64,000 nt of DNA from Gramella jeungdoensis (GCF_023805255.1 NZ_JAMSCK010000001.1:1-64000), one strand, 5' to 3'; positions 8,928 to 18,628 are shown, counted from the first letter of the stretch. Numbers and translations: made by a program. The notes: generated by a model not told the origin, from the letters alone.

Positions 8928-9758
8928 ATGAAAACAACTGCAAAACTACTTGCATTCGTACTGGTTTTTGTATTAAGTGCTAATGCCTTCAGTCAGGAGT
9001 CCAATCAGCAACAGACTCAACAATTTAAACCCGTGTACATCACTATGACAATGGCCCACTGGAATGATGATCCGGAAACAGATTATTCAGACTGGTTAGC
9101 TACCGAAAAGGAGTATTTCGATAAGGTGATCAATAAGAATGACCTCATTATGGATGCCGGGGTGTACACACATTATTTTACGCCTGATAATTCAGAAATT
9201 GTATTCGTAACTGTTTATGAGAACTGGGGCGATATCGAAAAAGCTAATGAAGTTAATCAGAAGCTTATCCAGGAAGCCTGGCCAGACGAAAAGAAAAGAC
9301 AGGCTTTCCTTCAGAAGCAGAACTCCTATTACAGTCCGCAACACAGTGATGAGATCTATCAGTCCATGAATTATTACATCCCGATTAAGGAAAAAACAGA
9401 TAAGCCTTTGATTTATTATGTAAGAAGTAGTGATCTTGCCATGAATGGACAGGGGTCTCCTGGCAAATTCAGAGAATTTCATGAAAAAGTTACAAGCAAG
9501 AATTCCAAATTGAAAGGATATTATACCCATCGTCATCTTTGGGGAGCCAATAGCCGCGAAATGAGTGAAGTCTTCGTATTCGAGAAGCTTGCTGATATAG
9601 AAGAATTTTTTGATGAAAATGATAAGCTGGTCGCAGAGACCTGGAAAGATGAAGCAGAAAGAGAAACATTTATGAAGGAAATGGGGAAAAACTTCACCGG
9701 GAAACATGCCGATTATGTGTATCGCAGTATTCCTGAGTTACAAAAACAAAACCAATAG
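8928..9758 (+). CDS. Secreted protein with two tandem alpha/beta-barrel-like domains, function unknown
   Basis: A 276-residue protein with an N-terminal signal peptide ending at about residue 22 (SANAFSQ). The mature part is an internal duplication. Residues ~33-140 (KPVYITMTMAHW ... HSDEIYQSM) and ~155-268 (KPLIYYVRSSDL ... HADYVYRSI) share the same order: strand, long charged helix, HYF/HRHLWG strand, V(F/T)V-E-(N/K) strand, a helix around (K/D)LI-EAW or KLVAETW, and a final AFLQKQ/TFMKEM helix. The layout suggests paired ferredoxin-like (dimeric alpha/beta barrel) folds, which is inference. No enzyme motif is recognisable. It is monocistronic, in front of tRNA-Val. The Dabb-like gene at 18730 is of similar predicted fold. 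Confidence 0.75.
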   Translation: MKTTAKLLAFVLVFVLSANAFSQESNQQQTQQFKPVYITMTMAHWNDDPETDYSDWLATEKEYFDKVINKNDLIMDAGVYTHYFTPDNSEIVFVTVYENWGDIEKANEVNQKLIQEAWPDEKKRQAFLQKQNSYYSPQHSDEIYQSMNYYIPIKEKTDKPLIYYVRSSDLAMNGQGSPGKFREFHEKVTSKNSKLKGYYTHRHLWGANSREMSEVFVFEKLADIEEFFDENDKLVAETWKDEAERETFMKEMGKNFTGKHADYVYRSIPELQKQNQ

Positions 9759-9938
9759 GTTTTAGGAGGCAGTCTAAAGGGCGTTCAAAGAAATCAATAG
9801 AGGTAATATTATTGCTTCAATGTTAAATTTGTTTTAGCCAAAAATTGAAATTTAATTTGATTTTCAGTCGTTTAGGTTGCCTCTTTTTTATTGGAGTTTA
9901 AAGAAGGAAAAAATAACCTTATTTTTTTCTGGAATTGT

Positions 9939-9969
9939 TTTGTGTAATTGAAAATGTAGTCTATATTTG
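9939..9969 (+). promoter_or_regulatory. Promoter of tRNA-Val(TAC)
   Basis: TTTG at 9939-9942, a 19-nt spacer and TATATTTG at 9962-9969 match the Bacteroidota housekeeping promoter (TTTG-N19-TAnnTTTG). The tRNA 5' end is 18 nt downstream. This is the cleanest two-box promoter I found in the window. Confidence 0.85.
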
Positions 9970-9986
9970 CATCCGCAATCACGCAA

Positions 9987-10061
9987 GGGCGCGTAGCTCA
10001 GTTGGTTCAGAGCACTTGGTTTACACCCAAGGGGTCAGGGGTTCGAATCCCTTCGCGCCCA
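9987..10061 (+). tRNA. tRNA-Val (anticodon TAC)
   Basis: A 75-nt cloverleaf. The acceptor strand GGGCGCG pairs with CGCGCCC, the D stem is GCTC/GAGC, the anticodon stem CTTGG/CCAAG encloses loop TTTACAC with TAC at 10022-10024, and the T loop is GGTTCGAATCC. The discriminator is A and the CCA end is not encoded. A rho-independent terminator follows at 10071. Confidence 0.96.
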
Positions 10062-10070
10062 CAGAATTTA

Positions 10071-10102
10071 AAAAAGGCTTCCAGGAATGGAGGCCTTTTT
10101 TT
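10071..10102 (+). terminator. Terminator of tRNA-Val(TAC)
   Basis: A 12-bp stem with one G-T wobble (AAAAAGGCTTCC with GGAGGCCTTTTT) closes an AGGAAT loop and runs into T residues. Confidence 0.85.
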
Positions 10103-10627
10103 ATTCCACTCTAACCGGATGGCAAGCTATCTTAATTCCCTGCTTTTACAGAAAATTATCTCCCAAAGTTTATAAGGAATAGGGGTAAATTGAATATTTA
10201 AGAGCATGTTCTGAGAACAAGTAAGAATAATATTCTCTGGAAAACTTATAATAGGTTTTTACCCAACTCGTTCCTAACTGTCTTACGGAATGACTGATCA
10301 ACTTTTTCTTTTGAAGTAATATTAAACTTTATGGGTTTTATTTAATTTTTATCTACAAAAAATGGATTTTAATTGAATAAAATATTTCAAAGGGTATTTA
10401 CTTTGTGAATAATTTAAAATACCACTAAAATGGTATTGTGGTTAATATATATTACTGATAGTTTTACCAATGTAATTTTTCGTGTATCCTAAGTGTTCCT
10501 ATATTCAGGTTTCTCGCGAAGAAAAAACCTCCCAAATCTACTTTAAAGGAACTGGCTCCCTATAGTCTTGGTTCTATAGCCGGCTTATCTAAATTAGGCT
10601 AATATAAACTAACCAATACTATACCTT
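10103..10627. other. 525-bp AT-rich noncoding region upstream of the giant propeller/LRR gene
   Basis: No convincing ORF or RNA gene is seen. It holds a short inverted repeat (AATACCA/TGGTATT, 10419-10438) nested in an ACCAC/GTGGT pair. Nearer the gene is an imperfect hairpin, AGGTTTCT with AGAAAAAACCT, at 10507-10530. No perfect TTTG/TAnnTTTG promoter is visible, so transcription of the 7.8-kb gene probably depends on a weaker or regulated promoter here. It is the longest gap in the window. Confidence 0.6.
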
Positions 10628-13600
10628 ATGAAAACTATTACCCGCGCAGGGAAAGACCTATTTCTTTTTCTTTCCAATTTGATAAGATTACTATTACCAC
10701 TTTTTTTTATTCTCAGTTTATACATTACATATGGTCAAAGCGTAGAAAATTACTTTCCGGAGGACGGACTTATAACTGGTGGGATTTATACTATTATACA
10801 GGATCAAAATCAAGATTTATGGTTCGGTTCATGGACTTCAGATGAGGGTGCTTCTGGCCTAGGAAAATTTGATGGTACTACCTGGCAAACAATTTCCACT
10901 GCAGACGGGCTAGTGGGAGATAAAGTAAGAGTAGTATTCGAGGATAGATCATCCAATATCTGGATTGGAACAACTACAGGAATCTCAAAATGGGATGGAA
11001 CCAATTTTACAAACTATACATCTGCCGATGGTCTTGTAGGTGATTATGTCTATTCAATTGATCAGGATTCAATTGGGAATATGTGGTTTGGAACAAATAA
11101 TGGAGTTTCAAAATTTGATGGTTCTAATTGGACAAATTATGACATATCTACCAATCCTTCATTATTGAATGTAAGTGTTATTCTGGAAACTAATAATGGA
11201 GATTTGTGGTTTGGAACAACCGGTAATGGAGCCTTAAAATTTGATGGATCTACCTGGACGAACTATGATATGTCAAATGGTTTAGGAGATGATCAGGTTT
11301 ATGCAATAATACAGGACGATAAAAATGATCTGTGGTTTGGAGGTTATGATCGGGAGGGTGGCATATCAAGATTTGACGGTAGTACCTGGACAGTTTACGA
11401 TACTTCAGATGGAATTTCAAACACACAAGTCAGAGCTATTCACCTGGATAATTTTGGGAATATTTGGTTTGGACATAATGCAGGGGTAACCAGGTACGAT
11501 GGTTCAAATTGGACAAATTTTGACTCTGAAGATGGTTTGATTGAGGGAGGAGTTAGAGCTATTATATCAGATAGCAATGATAATCTTTGGATTGGAAATT
11601 GGCTTTCGGGAGTAAGTAATCTCAAAATCGGAGAAGTAAATATCCAAGACCCAAATTTCGAGCAGGCACTAATTGATTTGGGAATAGATAGTGATGGAAT
11701 AATTAATGGAGGTGTTCTTACAAATGACGTTAAGAATATTGAAGTACTTGATGTGCCAAACAGAAACATTTCAAGTTTAGAAGGCCTTTGGGCTTTTTCT
11801 AACCTTAAATTCTTAAGAGCATGGGATAATCAATTGACGAGTCTGGATGTTTCTTCAAATTCAAACCTGGTTCATCTGTCTGTAGCCAGAAATCAAATAA
11901 CCAGCCTGGATTTAACCAGTAATACTGCATTATCTGAATTATATGCTTATGAAAATAATCTTAGTAGTTTATTGATTCCTGCCAATGATCAATTAAAGCA
12001 TTTGTCTGTAAGTAAAAACCAGTTAACGACGTTAAATTTAACCGGTAGTTCTGCGCTGGTAGACATTTATATAAGTGAAAATAATTTATCTGAGGTTAGT
12101 CTGGGGTCACATCCTGATCTGGTTAATTTTCACGCGGGCGGAAATTCCATTAACGCACTGGACGTTACTAATGCACCTTCTCTAAGGTCGTTTCTTGTTT
12201 GGGGAAGCACTCTGTCAGAAATAGATTTTACTAATAATCCATTACTTGAAGAGGTAGATTTGAATGTCAATAATCTTTCTAGTCTGAATTTGTCCAATAA
12301 CCCAAACCTAAATTTTGTTTTCTGTAATTCCAATAATCTAAGTTCCTTAAATATTGCCAATGGGAATAATGCTGGGATGATTTTGCCGGAATGGAGTGAG
12401 TTTACTCTGGATGCACGAGGTAATGAAAATCTTAGATGTATTCAGGTAGACCGCGATATGGAAAATACAACCCGTACAGACTGGATTGCCAATCCTGGAA
12501 TAGTCTTTTCGGCTGATTGTACAAATCTACCAACTGTTTATATCCCGGATGCTAATTTCGAACAGGCCCTTATTGAGCAGGGTATAGACAGTGACGGGAT
12601 AATTAATCAAAGGATTTTGGAGGTTGACGCAGCAGTTACCACATGGTTAGAACTTAGTAATTCAGGCAATGGTTACGGTATTTCAGACCTTACAGGCATC
12701 GAAGCTTTTGTTAATTTGAATGGAATTAATTGCAATAATAACCAGATAAGTAATCTGGATTTTAGTTCAAATCCTAAACTCCAATATATATATGCGAATG
12801 AATCCGAAATACAAACGATCAATGTATCCAACAATCCAGAACTGGTAAATCTGCACTTATATAACAACCAAATTTCAGAGCTGGATTTAAGTAATAATAT
12901 TCAACTAAAAGAACTAATTGTCCAAACAAATAGAATTACCAATCTGGATTTATCGGCGAATACAAATCTTACCATGGCCTATTGTGCAGATAACCGATTA
13001 AACAGCCTGAATATAGCTAATGGAAACAATTCAAACTTTATGCCTCCTGAATGGAGTACTCTTGCCTTTAATGCTGATTCAAACCCGAATCTTTTCTGTA
13101 TACAGGTCGATGAAGCTACCCTTGGAAATGTTCCTGGTAACTGGCAGAAAGATTCCCACGCCGTTTATAATGCAGACTGCAGTACCTATATTCCTGAAGT
13201 TGCGTGGGGAGTAGTTGGTAGCGCTACACCACATAGCTGGGACGGACCAGATATTCCAATGGTATATGATGAGCAAACCAATACCTGGCATATTTCCACT
13301 GAACTTAATAATGGAGAAATTAAATTCAGGTTAAATAATGACTGGGCTTTTAATTATGGAGATGGAGAATGGGAGAATAGGATTCTCGATGGTATTCTTG
13401 ATCGGAATGGAGCCAATATTCCGGTGACTGCGGGCCAATATAATATTTCAATCAATTTTGATACTTATGAATATAAAGTATCCTCAAGTTATGTGAATAT
13501 TCCCGATCCTAATTTTGAGCAGGCTTTAATTGACTTAAATATTGACAGTGACGGAATAATAAACCAAAGTATCTCAAGAAGTGATGCAGAGGCTTTTTCA

Positions 13601-16600
13601 GGCACGTTAGAGGTTGCTGATAAAGGAATTTCTGATCTCACAGGTATTGAGGCATTTGTTAATATCCATACCTTAAGATGTAATGATAATCTACTTACTT
13701 CTATTGACCTTTCGGGCAATACTGAATTAATTAATCTGTACTGTGGTGGAATAAACAACCAGTTAGGTGTACTTGACCTGTCAAACAATACAAAGCTGGT
13801 TGTTGTTTCTGCTCCTCTTACACGTGTTTCTGAAATAAATGTATCCAATAGTCCGGAGTTAAAAGATTTAATTCTTCAACTCAATGAATTAACCAAACTA
13901 GATGTTTCCAGTAATCCGAAGCTAGAACTTCTTATTTTAAACCAAGGTTTAATAAATAATTTGGATTTATCTAATAATCCGTTATTGACAGATATTTTTA
14001 TAGGCGCAAACCCAAACCTCTCAAGTTTAGATTTAAGGAATGGAAATAATATTAACGTCACTCAATTCTACGCTGGCAATACACCTAATCTTACCTGTAT
14101 CAATGCCGATGCTGATATTTCCCAGGCGATGATAGATTCTGGTAAAAGCTTCAACGAAGACTGTGGCGATTTTGTCAATATTCCCGATCCAAATTTCGAG
14201 CAGGCCCTCATAGATCTGGGAATCGATAGTGACGGAGTGGTAAATACATCTATTCTAAGAAGTGATGCAGAGACTGTTAGAACATTGAATATTAGCGATC
14301 CTATTAATAATCAAGACTTACCAAGTGTATATGCTAAAATTCAGGATTTAACCGGTATTGAAGCATTTATCAATTTATCGGAACTCAATGCCAGTAATAA
14401 TGATGTTGGCATAGTTAATTTAGAAAATAACAGTTTACTCATAAACTTATATTTAAGGGATTGTAGTAATCTACGATTCCTTGATCTTTCAAAAAACACC
14501 AAACTTGTCACCCTCGATGTTGGTAGAAGCAGACTTTCTGGAACAATAAATTTGGATAACCTGTCTAATTTAGAATATTTATACCTGCAGGCTAACAGGG
14601 ATATTACTAGCTTAAATGTATCAAATAACACTAAATTGAAAGTGCTGTGGTGTTCTTGGAACCAATTAACAGAATTAAACGTTTCTCAAAATTTCCATTT
14701 ACAGGAATTATGGATGCATAATAATAAAATAGAGGATATTGATGTTTCCAATAATACATCACTTAAAATTTTATCCGTAAGGAATAATGGGATAAGTAAA
14801 TTAAATTTAACAAGCAATACTTTACTGGAGGATCTCCAGTGTAATGGAAATAATTTAAGCAGCCTGGATCTTTCCAATCAACCTATTCATACTTTATATG
14901 CATATGATAATGCATTTCTATCTTCTCTAGATTTGAGAAATGGTAATAATATGAATTTGAATGTATTTGAAGTAGGGAATACTCCACAACTTGACTGTAT
15001 TAACGCCGATGGTAATATTTCCCAGGCGATGTTAGATTCTGGGAAAGGTTTCAGTGAAGATTGTGGAGACTTTATCTATGTGCCTGATGCCAATTTCGAG
15101 CAAGCTTTGATCGATCTAGGAATAGATAGCGATGGAGTTGTAAATACTTCCGTTCTAAAAGCCGATGTTGAGATCGTCACAATCCTTAACCTGAATAATC
15201 CTGCAAATAATCAGGAATTGCCAAATGTGAACGGCAAGATTCAGGATTTAACTGGAATTGAAGAATTTGCTAATTTGTCTTATTTGTACATTAATCAGAA
15301 CGAAATTCATCAACTGGATTTATCGGGAAATCCCAACCTGTTATACCTGTTTGCTGGGTACAATAAATTCTCAACCATTGATTTAAGTGTTAATGCCAAT
15401 TTGCAGATCCTATTACTCGCAGGTTCTGAAATTGAATCAATAGATGTATCAAAAAATATCAATCTGACTCACCTGCAAATTGGCTATACTAATCTAGCAG
15501 AAATTGACCTTTCTAATAATCCAAAATTATTTTGGATTAACCTTTTTAATAACCAACTGTCGTCTATCGACCTAAGCAGTAATACTGAGGCTTCGCAAAT
15601 ATGGATATCTGACAATAAGTTAGAATCAATTATTATTCCTGAATCAGATAAATTAGAAACCCTGAATTTGAATAATAACCTGTTAACATCGGTTGATTTG
15701 ACGGCCAATCCCAATTTGAATTCTGTTGGGCTAGGGAATAACAGGCTAAATAATTTGAATATTCAAAATGGGAATAATGACTTGATCAAAAATTTTAGTG
15801 CTACGGGGAATATTGATTTGACTTGTATCCAAGTTGATCCCGGAATGGTAGAAAATGTCCCGGCCGAATGGGCCAAAGATAAACACACAATTTATTCTAT
15901 TGATTGTGCTACAAAACCAGAATATGTTAGTATTCCTGATGCTAATTTTGAGCAATCCCTTATTGATCTAGGGATCGACAGTGACGGAGTGATTAATACC
16001 TGGTTGCTGAAAAGCGAGGCTAAAGCAGTTACCGACCTGAATCTGAATAACCCTCATTTCGATAGTTCAAATTTTGCGAATCAGCAGCTTAGCAATGTGC
16101 CTGGCCAAATCGCTGATCTTACGGGAATAGAAGCCTTTATTAATCTAAAAAACTTGCAGGCGGCCTATGCTGCATTAACGCAGGTTGATCTTTCGGCTAA
16201 TACTCAGCTTGAGGAATTGTTCCTGAATGATAACCAGCTGAACTCTGTAGATGTTTCTATGCTTCCAAACCTCAAACGATTTGGTATCATGAGGAATAAC
16301 ATGACGTCAGGAATTGATGTTTCCAGTAATCCATTATTGGAAGAATTGTTTATTCATAACACCGGAATTACTTCGATAGATCTTTCTGCCAATTCGAATC
16401 TTTGGAACCTTTTTATTGCAAGTAATGAATTAATGAGTTTGGATCTTTCAGCTAACATCAATCTTAAATACTTATTTGCTCAGTATAATCAGCTTACAGA
16501 TCTTGATCTAAGTGCAAATACTGCTTTAATAGAAGTTCGTTGCCAAACCAACCAACTGCCTCAGTTAGATATTACAAACCTAACTGTCCTGGAACGACTG

Positions 16601-18427
16601 GATGCCTATAATAATCCAGGCTTCGATCTTATAACAGGAGCTGATGGTAATCCTTCACTCAGATCAATGAATTTGTCGGCTACCGGATTAAGCAACTTTA
16701 ACGGTGCGGCATATCCAAATCTTGAATGGTTGTTACTTAATGACAATGTACTCGGCAATTTTAATGGAAATAATAACCTTAATCTTCAGAATCTTTTTCT
16801 TAATAATAATGCGATCACAAAGTTGAATCTTACCGGAAATGCGCAGCTGAAACAGTTGCAGGTTAGGAATAATGGAATGGAAGAACTGGATCTTAGAAAT
16901 GGAAATAACAGCATTCTAGGAAAAATGAATGCAACAGGAAATCTTCTTACCTGTATTTCGGTAGACGATCCGGCAGATGGGACTATGCCTCATGATAATT
17001 GGGAAATGGACCTGGGGGTTCAATTAAGCCTTAACTGTAAACAGGCCGAAGAAGTAGTGATCATTCCAGATCCGGCATTCGAGCAAGCCCTTAAAGATTA
17101 TGATACGAATGGTCTTACAGGAAATATTTTACTTTCTGATGCTGAAGCAGTGACCTTATTAAATGTAAATGGAAATGAAATCACCGATGCAACAGGAATA
17201 GAGGCTTTTGTGAATCTTACAGAACTCGATATGAGTAGTAATGTACTGACAGAGATCAACCTTCAGGAAAATGTGAATCTTGTTAGTCTGAATGTTTCAG
17301 GAAATGCATTGAACGAGTTATTCATTAGTAACGGGAAGATCATGACCAGTCTCAATGCCGCCAATAATAATCTTTCTGTATTGAATTTTGCAGACCTTAC
17401 TAATCTGAAGGATCTGGATATTTCGGGGAACGATTTCCAGTCTCTCAATTTCAGCGATTTTGGAGTTATTACTTCCCTGGATGTTAGTAATAATCAATTG
17501 GAGAGCCTTGATCTACGAAATGGGAATAATAACGCATTAAGCAAGATGAACGCTACAGGAAACCTTCTTAATTGTATAGGGGTAGATGATGCAGCGAGTA
17601 TTCCGGCAGGATGGTCCAAAGATGATAGTACCGATTATACAGCTACCGGCGATTGCGAAGCACCTGTAGTCCTTACCCAAAATATCACAGTTTACTTAGA
17701 CAGGTACGGATTTGCAGAGATCACCCCGGCAGATATCAATAATGGTTCTTATGATAATGTAACTGACCCTAAAAACCTGATTTTTGAACTGGACATAGCA
17801 CAATTCAGTTGCGATAACCTGGGCGAGAATGATGTTAATCTAATCGTAACAGATGAATCTGGAAATGTTGGTGTAAATAATATGCCTGCCATTGTTACGG
17901 TGGTGGATGAGATTGCGCCTGAAGTCTCCGGCCTTAGATCCATCACTTTAGATCTGGATGGAGGCGCTTCTGTTGACTTGGATCCAAACGATATTAATGA
18001 TGGTTCCACCGATAATTGTGGAAACCTTCAATTTGCAGTAGATCAGTCCAGTTTTAGTTTTCCTGGAGAATATACAGTTGAATTTATTGTTTCTGATGCT
18101 TCTGGGAATTTCTCCTCTACTATGGTAGATGTTGAGGTGGTAGATAGTAAAAGCAATCCGACCTCACTGAAATTCAAAGGTAATATTGTAGCTACAGTGT
18201 ATCCTAATCCGTTTACTGAGTATTTTAAAATTGGCTTTTCAGAACCGGTGGATATTAATTCTGTAGAGGCATTGGTTTTCGATATGCAAGGAGGCCAAAC
18301 CGGACTTCAGTTTATTGTGTCCGGGAATGAATTGATCAGTGATGGTAATCTGTCTCAACAGGGAATTTATATTTTGCAAGTAACCCTTAACGGTCAAATG
18401 CAATCTGCTGAGATCATGCAAAACTAA
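10628..18427 (+). CDS. Giant T9SS-exported protein: seven-blade propeller, seven LRR modules, SusE/F-like domain
   Basis: The protein has 2599 residues. The signal peptide covers ~1-36 (ends ITYGQS). Residues ~40-335 contain seven Reg_prop-type blades, each with (D/N)(L/I/M)W(F/I)G then a (K/R)(F/W/Y)DG(S/T)xWT motif. Seven modules then begin with an I-P-D-(P/A)-NFEQAL-like sequence at about residues 339, 638, 957, 1182, 1482, 1766 and 2144. Six contain a D-S-D-G loop (the last has a diverged DTNG version), then a DLTGIEAF-like cap and LRRs of the LxxLxLSxNxx type. A SusE/SusF-like domain (about 856-954, WGVVGSATPHSWDG, IKFRLNNDWAFNYG) sits between modules 2 and 3. Two HYR/Ig-like domains (about 2350-2500) and a type A sorting domain (YPNPF start, about 2520-2599) end the protein. 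A surface binding role is inferred; no catalytic motif is seen. Confidence 0.9.
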   Translation: MKTITRAGKDLFLFLSNLIRLLLPLFFILSLYITYGQSVENYFPEDGLITGGIYTIIQDQNQDLWFGSWTSDEGASGLGKFDGTTWQTISTADGLVGDKVRVVFEDRSSNIWIGTTTGISKWDGTNFTNYTSADGLVGDYVYSIDQDSIGNMWFGTNNGVSKFDGSNWTNYDISTNPSLLNVSVILETNNGDLWFGTTGNGALKFDGSTWTNYDMSNGLGDDQVYAIIQDDKNDLWFGGYDREGGISRFDGSTWTVYDTSDGISNTQVRAIHLDNFGNIWFGHNAGVTRYDGSNWTNFDSEDGLIEGGVRAIISDSNDNLWIGNWLSGVSNLKIGEVNIQDPNFEQALIDLGIDSDGIINGGVLTNDVKNIEVLDVPNRNISSLEGLWAFSNLKFLRAWDNQLTSLDVSSNSNLVHLSVARNQITSLDLTSNTALSELYAYENNLSSLLIPANDQLKHLSVSKNQLTTLNLTGSSALVDIYISENNLSEVSLGSHPDLVNFHAGGNSINALDVTNAPSLRSFLVWGSTLSEIDFTNNPLLEEVDLNVNNLSSLNLSNNPNLNFVFCNSNNLSSLNIANGNNAGMILPEWSEFTLDARGNENLRCIQVDRDMENTTRTDWIANPGIVFSADCTNLPTVYIPDANFEQALIEQGIDSDGIINQRILEVDAAVTTWLELSNSGNGYGISDLTGIEAFVNLNGINCNNNQISNLDFSSNPKLQYIYANESEIQTINVSNNPELVNLHLYNNQISELDLSNNIQLKELIVQTNRITNLDLSANTNLTMAYCADNRLNSLNIANGNNSNFMPPEWSTLAFNADSNPNLFCIQVDEATLGNVPGNWQKDSHAVYNADCSTYIPEVAWGVVGSATPHSWDGPDIPMVYDEQTNTWHISTELNNGEIKFRLNNDWAFNYGDGEWENRILDGILDRNGANIPVTAGQYNISINFDTYEYKVSSSYVNIPDPNFEQALIDLNIDSDGIINQSISRSDAEAFSGTLEVADKGISDLTGIEAFVNIHTLRCNDNLLTSIDLSGNTELINLYCGGINNQLGVLDLSNNTKLVVVSAPLTRVSEINVSNSPELKDLILQLNELTKLDVSSNPKLELLILNQGLINNLDLSNNPLLTDIFIGANPNLSSLDLRNGNNINVTQFYAGNTPNLTCINADADISQAMIDSGKSFNEDCGDFVNIPDPNFEQALIDLGIDSDGVVNTSILRSDAETVRTLNISDPINNQDLPSVYAKIQDLTGIEAFINLSELNASNNDVGIVNLENNSLLINLYLRDCSNLRFLDLSKNTKLVTLDVGRSRLSGTINLDNLSNLEYLYLQANRDITSLNVSNNTKLKVLWCSWNQLTELNVSQNFHLQELWMHNNKIEDIDVSNNTSLKILSVRNNGISKLNLTSNTLLEDLQCNGNNLSSLDLSNQPIHTLYAYDNAFLSSLDLRNGNNMNLNVFEVGNTPQLDCINADGNISQAMLDSGKGFSEDCGDFIYVPDANFEQALIDLGIDSDGVVNTSVLKADVEIVTILNLNNPANNQELPNVNGKIQDLTGIEEFANLSYLYINQNEIHQLDLSGNPNLLYLFAGYNKFSTIDLSVNANLQILLLAGSEIESIDVSKNINLTHLQIGYTNLAEIDLSNNPKLFWINLFNNQLSSIDLSSNTEASQIWISDNKLESIIIPESDKLETLNLNNNLLTSVDLTANPNLNSVGLGNNRLNNLNIQNGNNDLIKNFSATGNIDLTCIQVDPGMVENVPAEWAKDKHTIYSIDCATKPEYVSIPDANFEQSLIDLGIDSDGVINTWLLKSEAKAVTDLNLNNPHFDSSNFANQQLSNVPGQIADLTGIEAFINLKNLQAAYAALTQVDLSANTQLEELFLNDNQLNSVDVSMLPNLKRFGIMRNNMTSGIDVSSNPLLEELFIHNTGITSIDLSANSNLWNLFIASNELMSLDLSANINLKYLFAQYNQLTDLDLSANTALIEVRCQTNQLPQLDITNLTVLERLDAYNNPGFDLITGADGNPSLRSMNLSATGLSNFNGAAYPNLEWLLLNDNVLGNFNGNNNLNLQNLFLNNNAITKLNLTGNAQLKQLQVRNNGMEELDLRNGNNSILGKMNATGNLLTCISVDDPADGTMPHDNWEMDLGVQLSLNCKQAEEVVIIPDPAFEQALKDYDTNGLTGNILLSDAEAVTLLNVNGNEITDATGIEAFVNLTELDMSSNVLTEINLQENVNLVSLNVSGNALNELFISNGKIMTSLNAANNNLSVLNFADLTNLKDLDISGNDFQSLNFSDFGVITSLDVSNNQLESLDLRNGNNNALSKMNATGNLLNCIGVDDAASIPAGWSKDDSTDYTATGDCEAPVVLTQNITVYLDRYGFAEITPADINNGSYDNVTDPKNLIFELDIAQFSCDNLGENDVNLIVTDESGNVGVNNMPAIVTVVDEIAPEVSGLRSITLDLDGGASVDLDPNDINDGSTDNCGNLQFAVDQSSFSFPGEYTVEFIVSDASGNFSSTMVDVEVVDSKSNPTSLKFKGNIVATVYPNPFTEYFKIGFSEPVDINSVEALVFDMQGGQTGLQFIVSGNELISDGNLSQQGIYILQVTLNGQMQSAEIMQN

Positions 18428-18445
18428 TTTTTTTTAGGATAGCTT

Positions 18446-18483
18446 AAAAACAGGCCACTCTAATAGTGGTCTGTTTGTATTTT
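18446..18483 (+). terminator. Terminator of the giant propeller/LRR gene
   Basis: The hairpin AAACAGGCCACT / AGTGGTCTGTTT has one mismatch and a CTAAT loop, followed by a T-rich stretch, about 20 nt after the stop codon. Confidence 0.8.
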
Positions 18484-18534
18484 ACTAGTTGTATAATAAG
18501 ACGGGAAATAGTGTAAACTTTTACCGGCAATTAA

Positions 18535-18542
18535 TATATTTG
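18535..18542 (+). promoter_or_regulatory. -7 box of tRNA-Val(GAC)
   Basis: TATATTTG, identical to the -7 box of the tRNA at 9987, lies 12 nt before the tRNA. No good -33 TTTG is present at the expected spacing. Confidence 0.65.
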
Positions 18543-18553
18543 CTATCTCTAAA

Positions 18554-18628
18554 GAGTGATTAGCTCAGTTGGTTCAGAGCACTACCTTGACAGGGTAGGG
18601 GTCACTGGTTCGAATCCAGTATCACTCA
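18554..18628 (+). tRNA. tRNA-Val (anticodon GAC)
   Basis: A 75-nt cloverleaf. GAGTGAT pairs with ATCACTC, the D stem is GCTC/GAGC, the anticodon stem CTACC/GGTAG holds loop TTGACAG with GAC at 18589-18591, and the T arm is CTGGTTCGAATCCAG. The discriminator is A and CCA is not encoded. It shares a 23-bp identical D-arm segment with tRNA-Val(TAC) at 9994-10016. A naive long ORF starts inside this tRNA and should be disregarded upstream of 18730. Confidence 0.96.

Noticed and set aside
9192-9707. 171-codon minus-strand frame opposite the secreted two-domain protein gene
   Set aside because: It lies fully inside a coding gene with a signal peptide, and has no start context or family similarity.
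11641-17200. Repeated blocks in the giant gene as a CRISPR or noncoding repeat array
   Set aside because: The spacing is variable (680-1130 bp), and the repeats are coding LRR modules conserved at the protein level.
9994-18583. 23-bp identical segments as mobile-element attachment sites
   Set aside because: They are conserved D-arm sequences of two tRNA-Val genes; no integrase or element boundary was seen.
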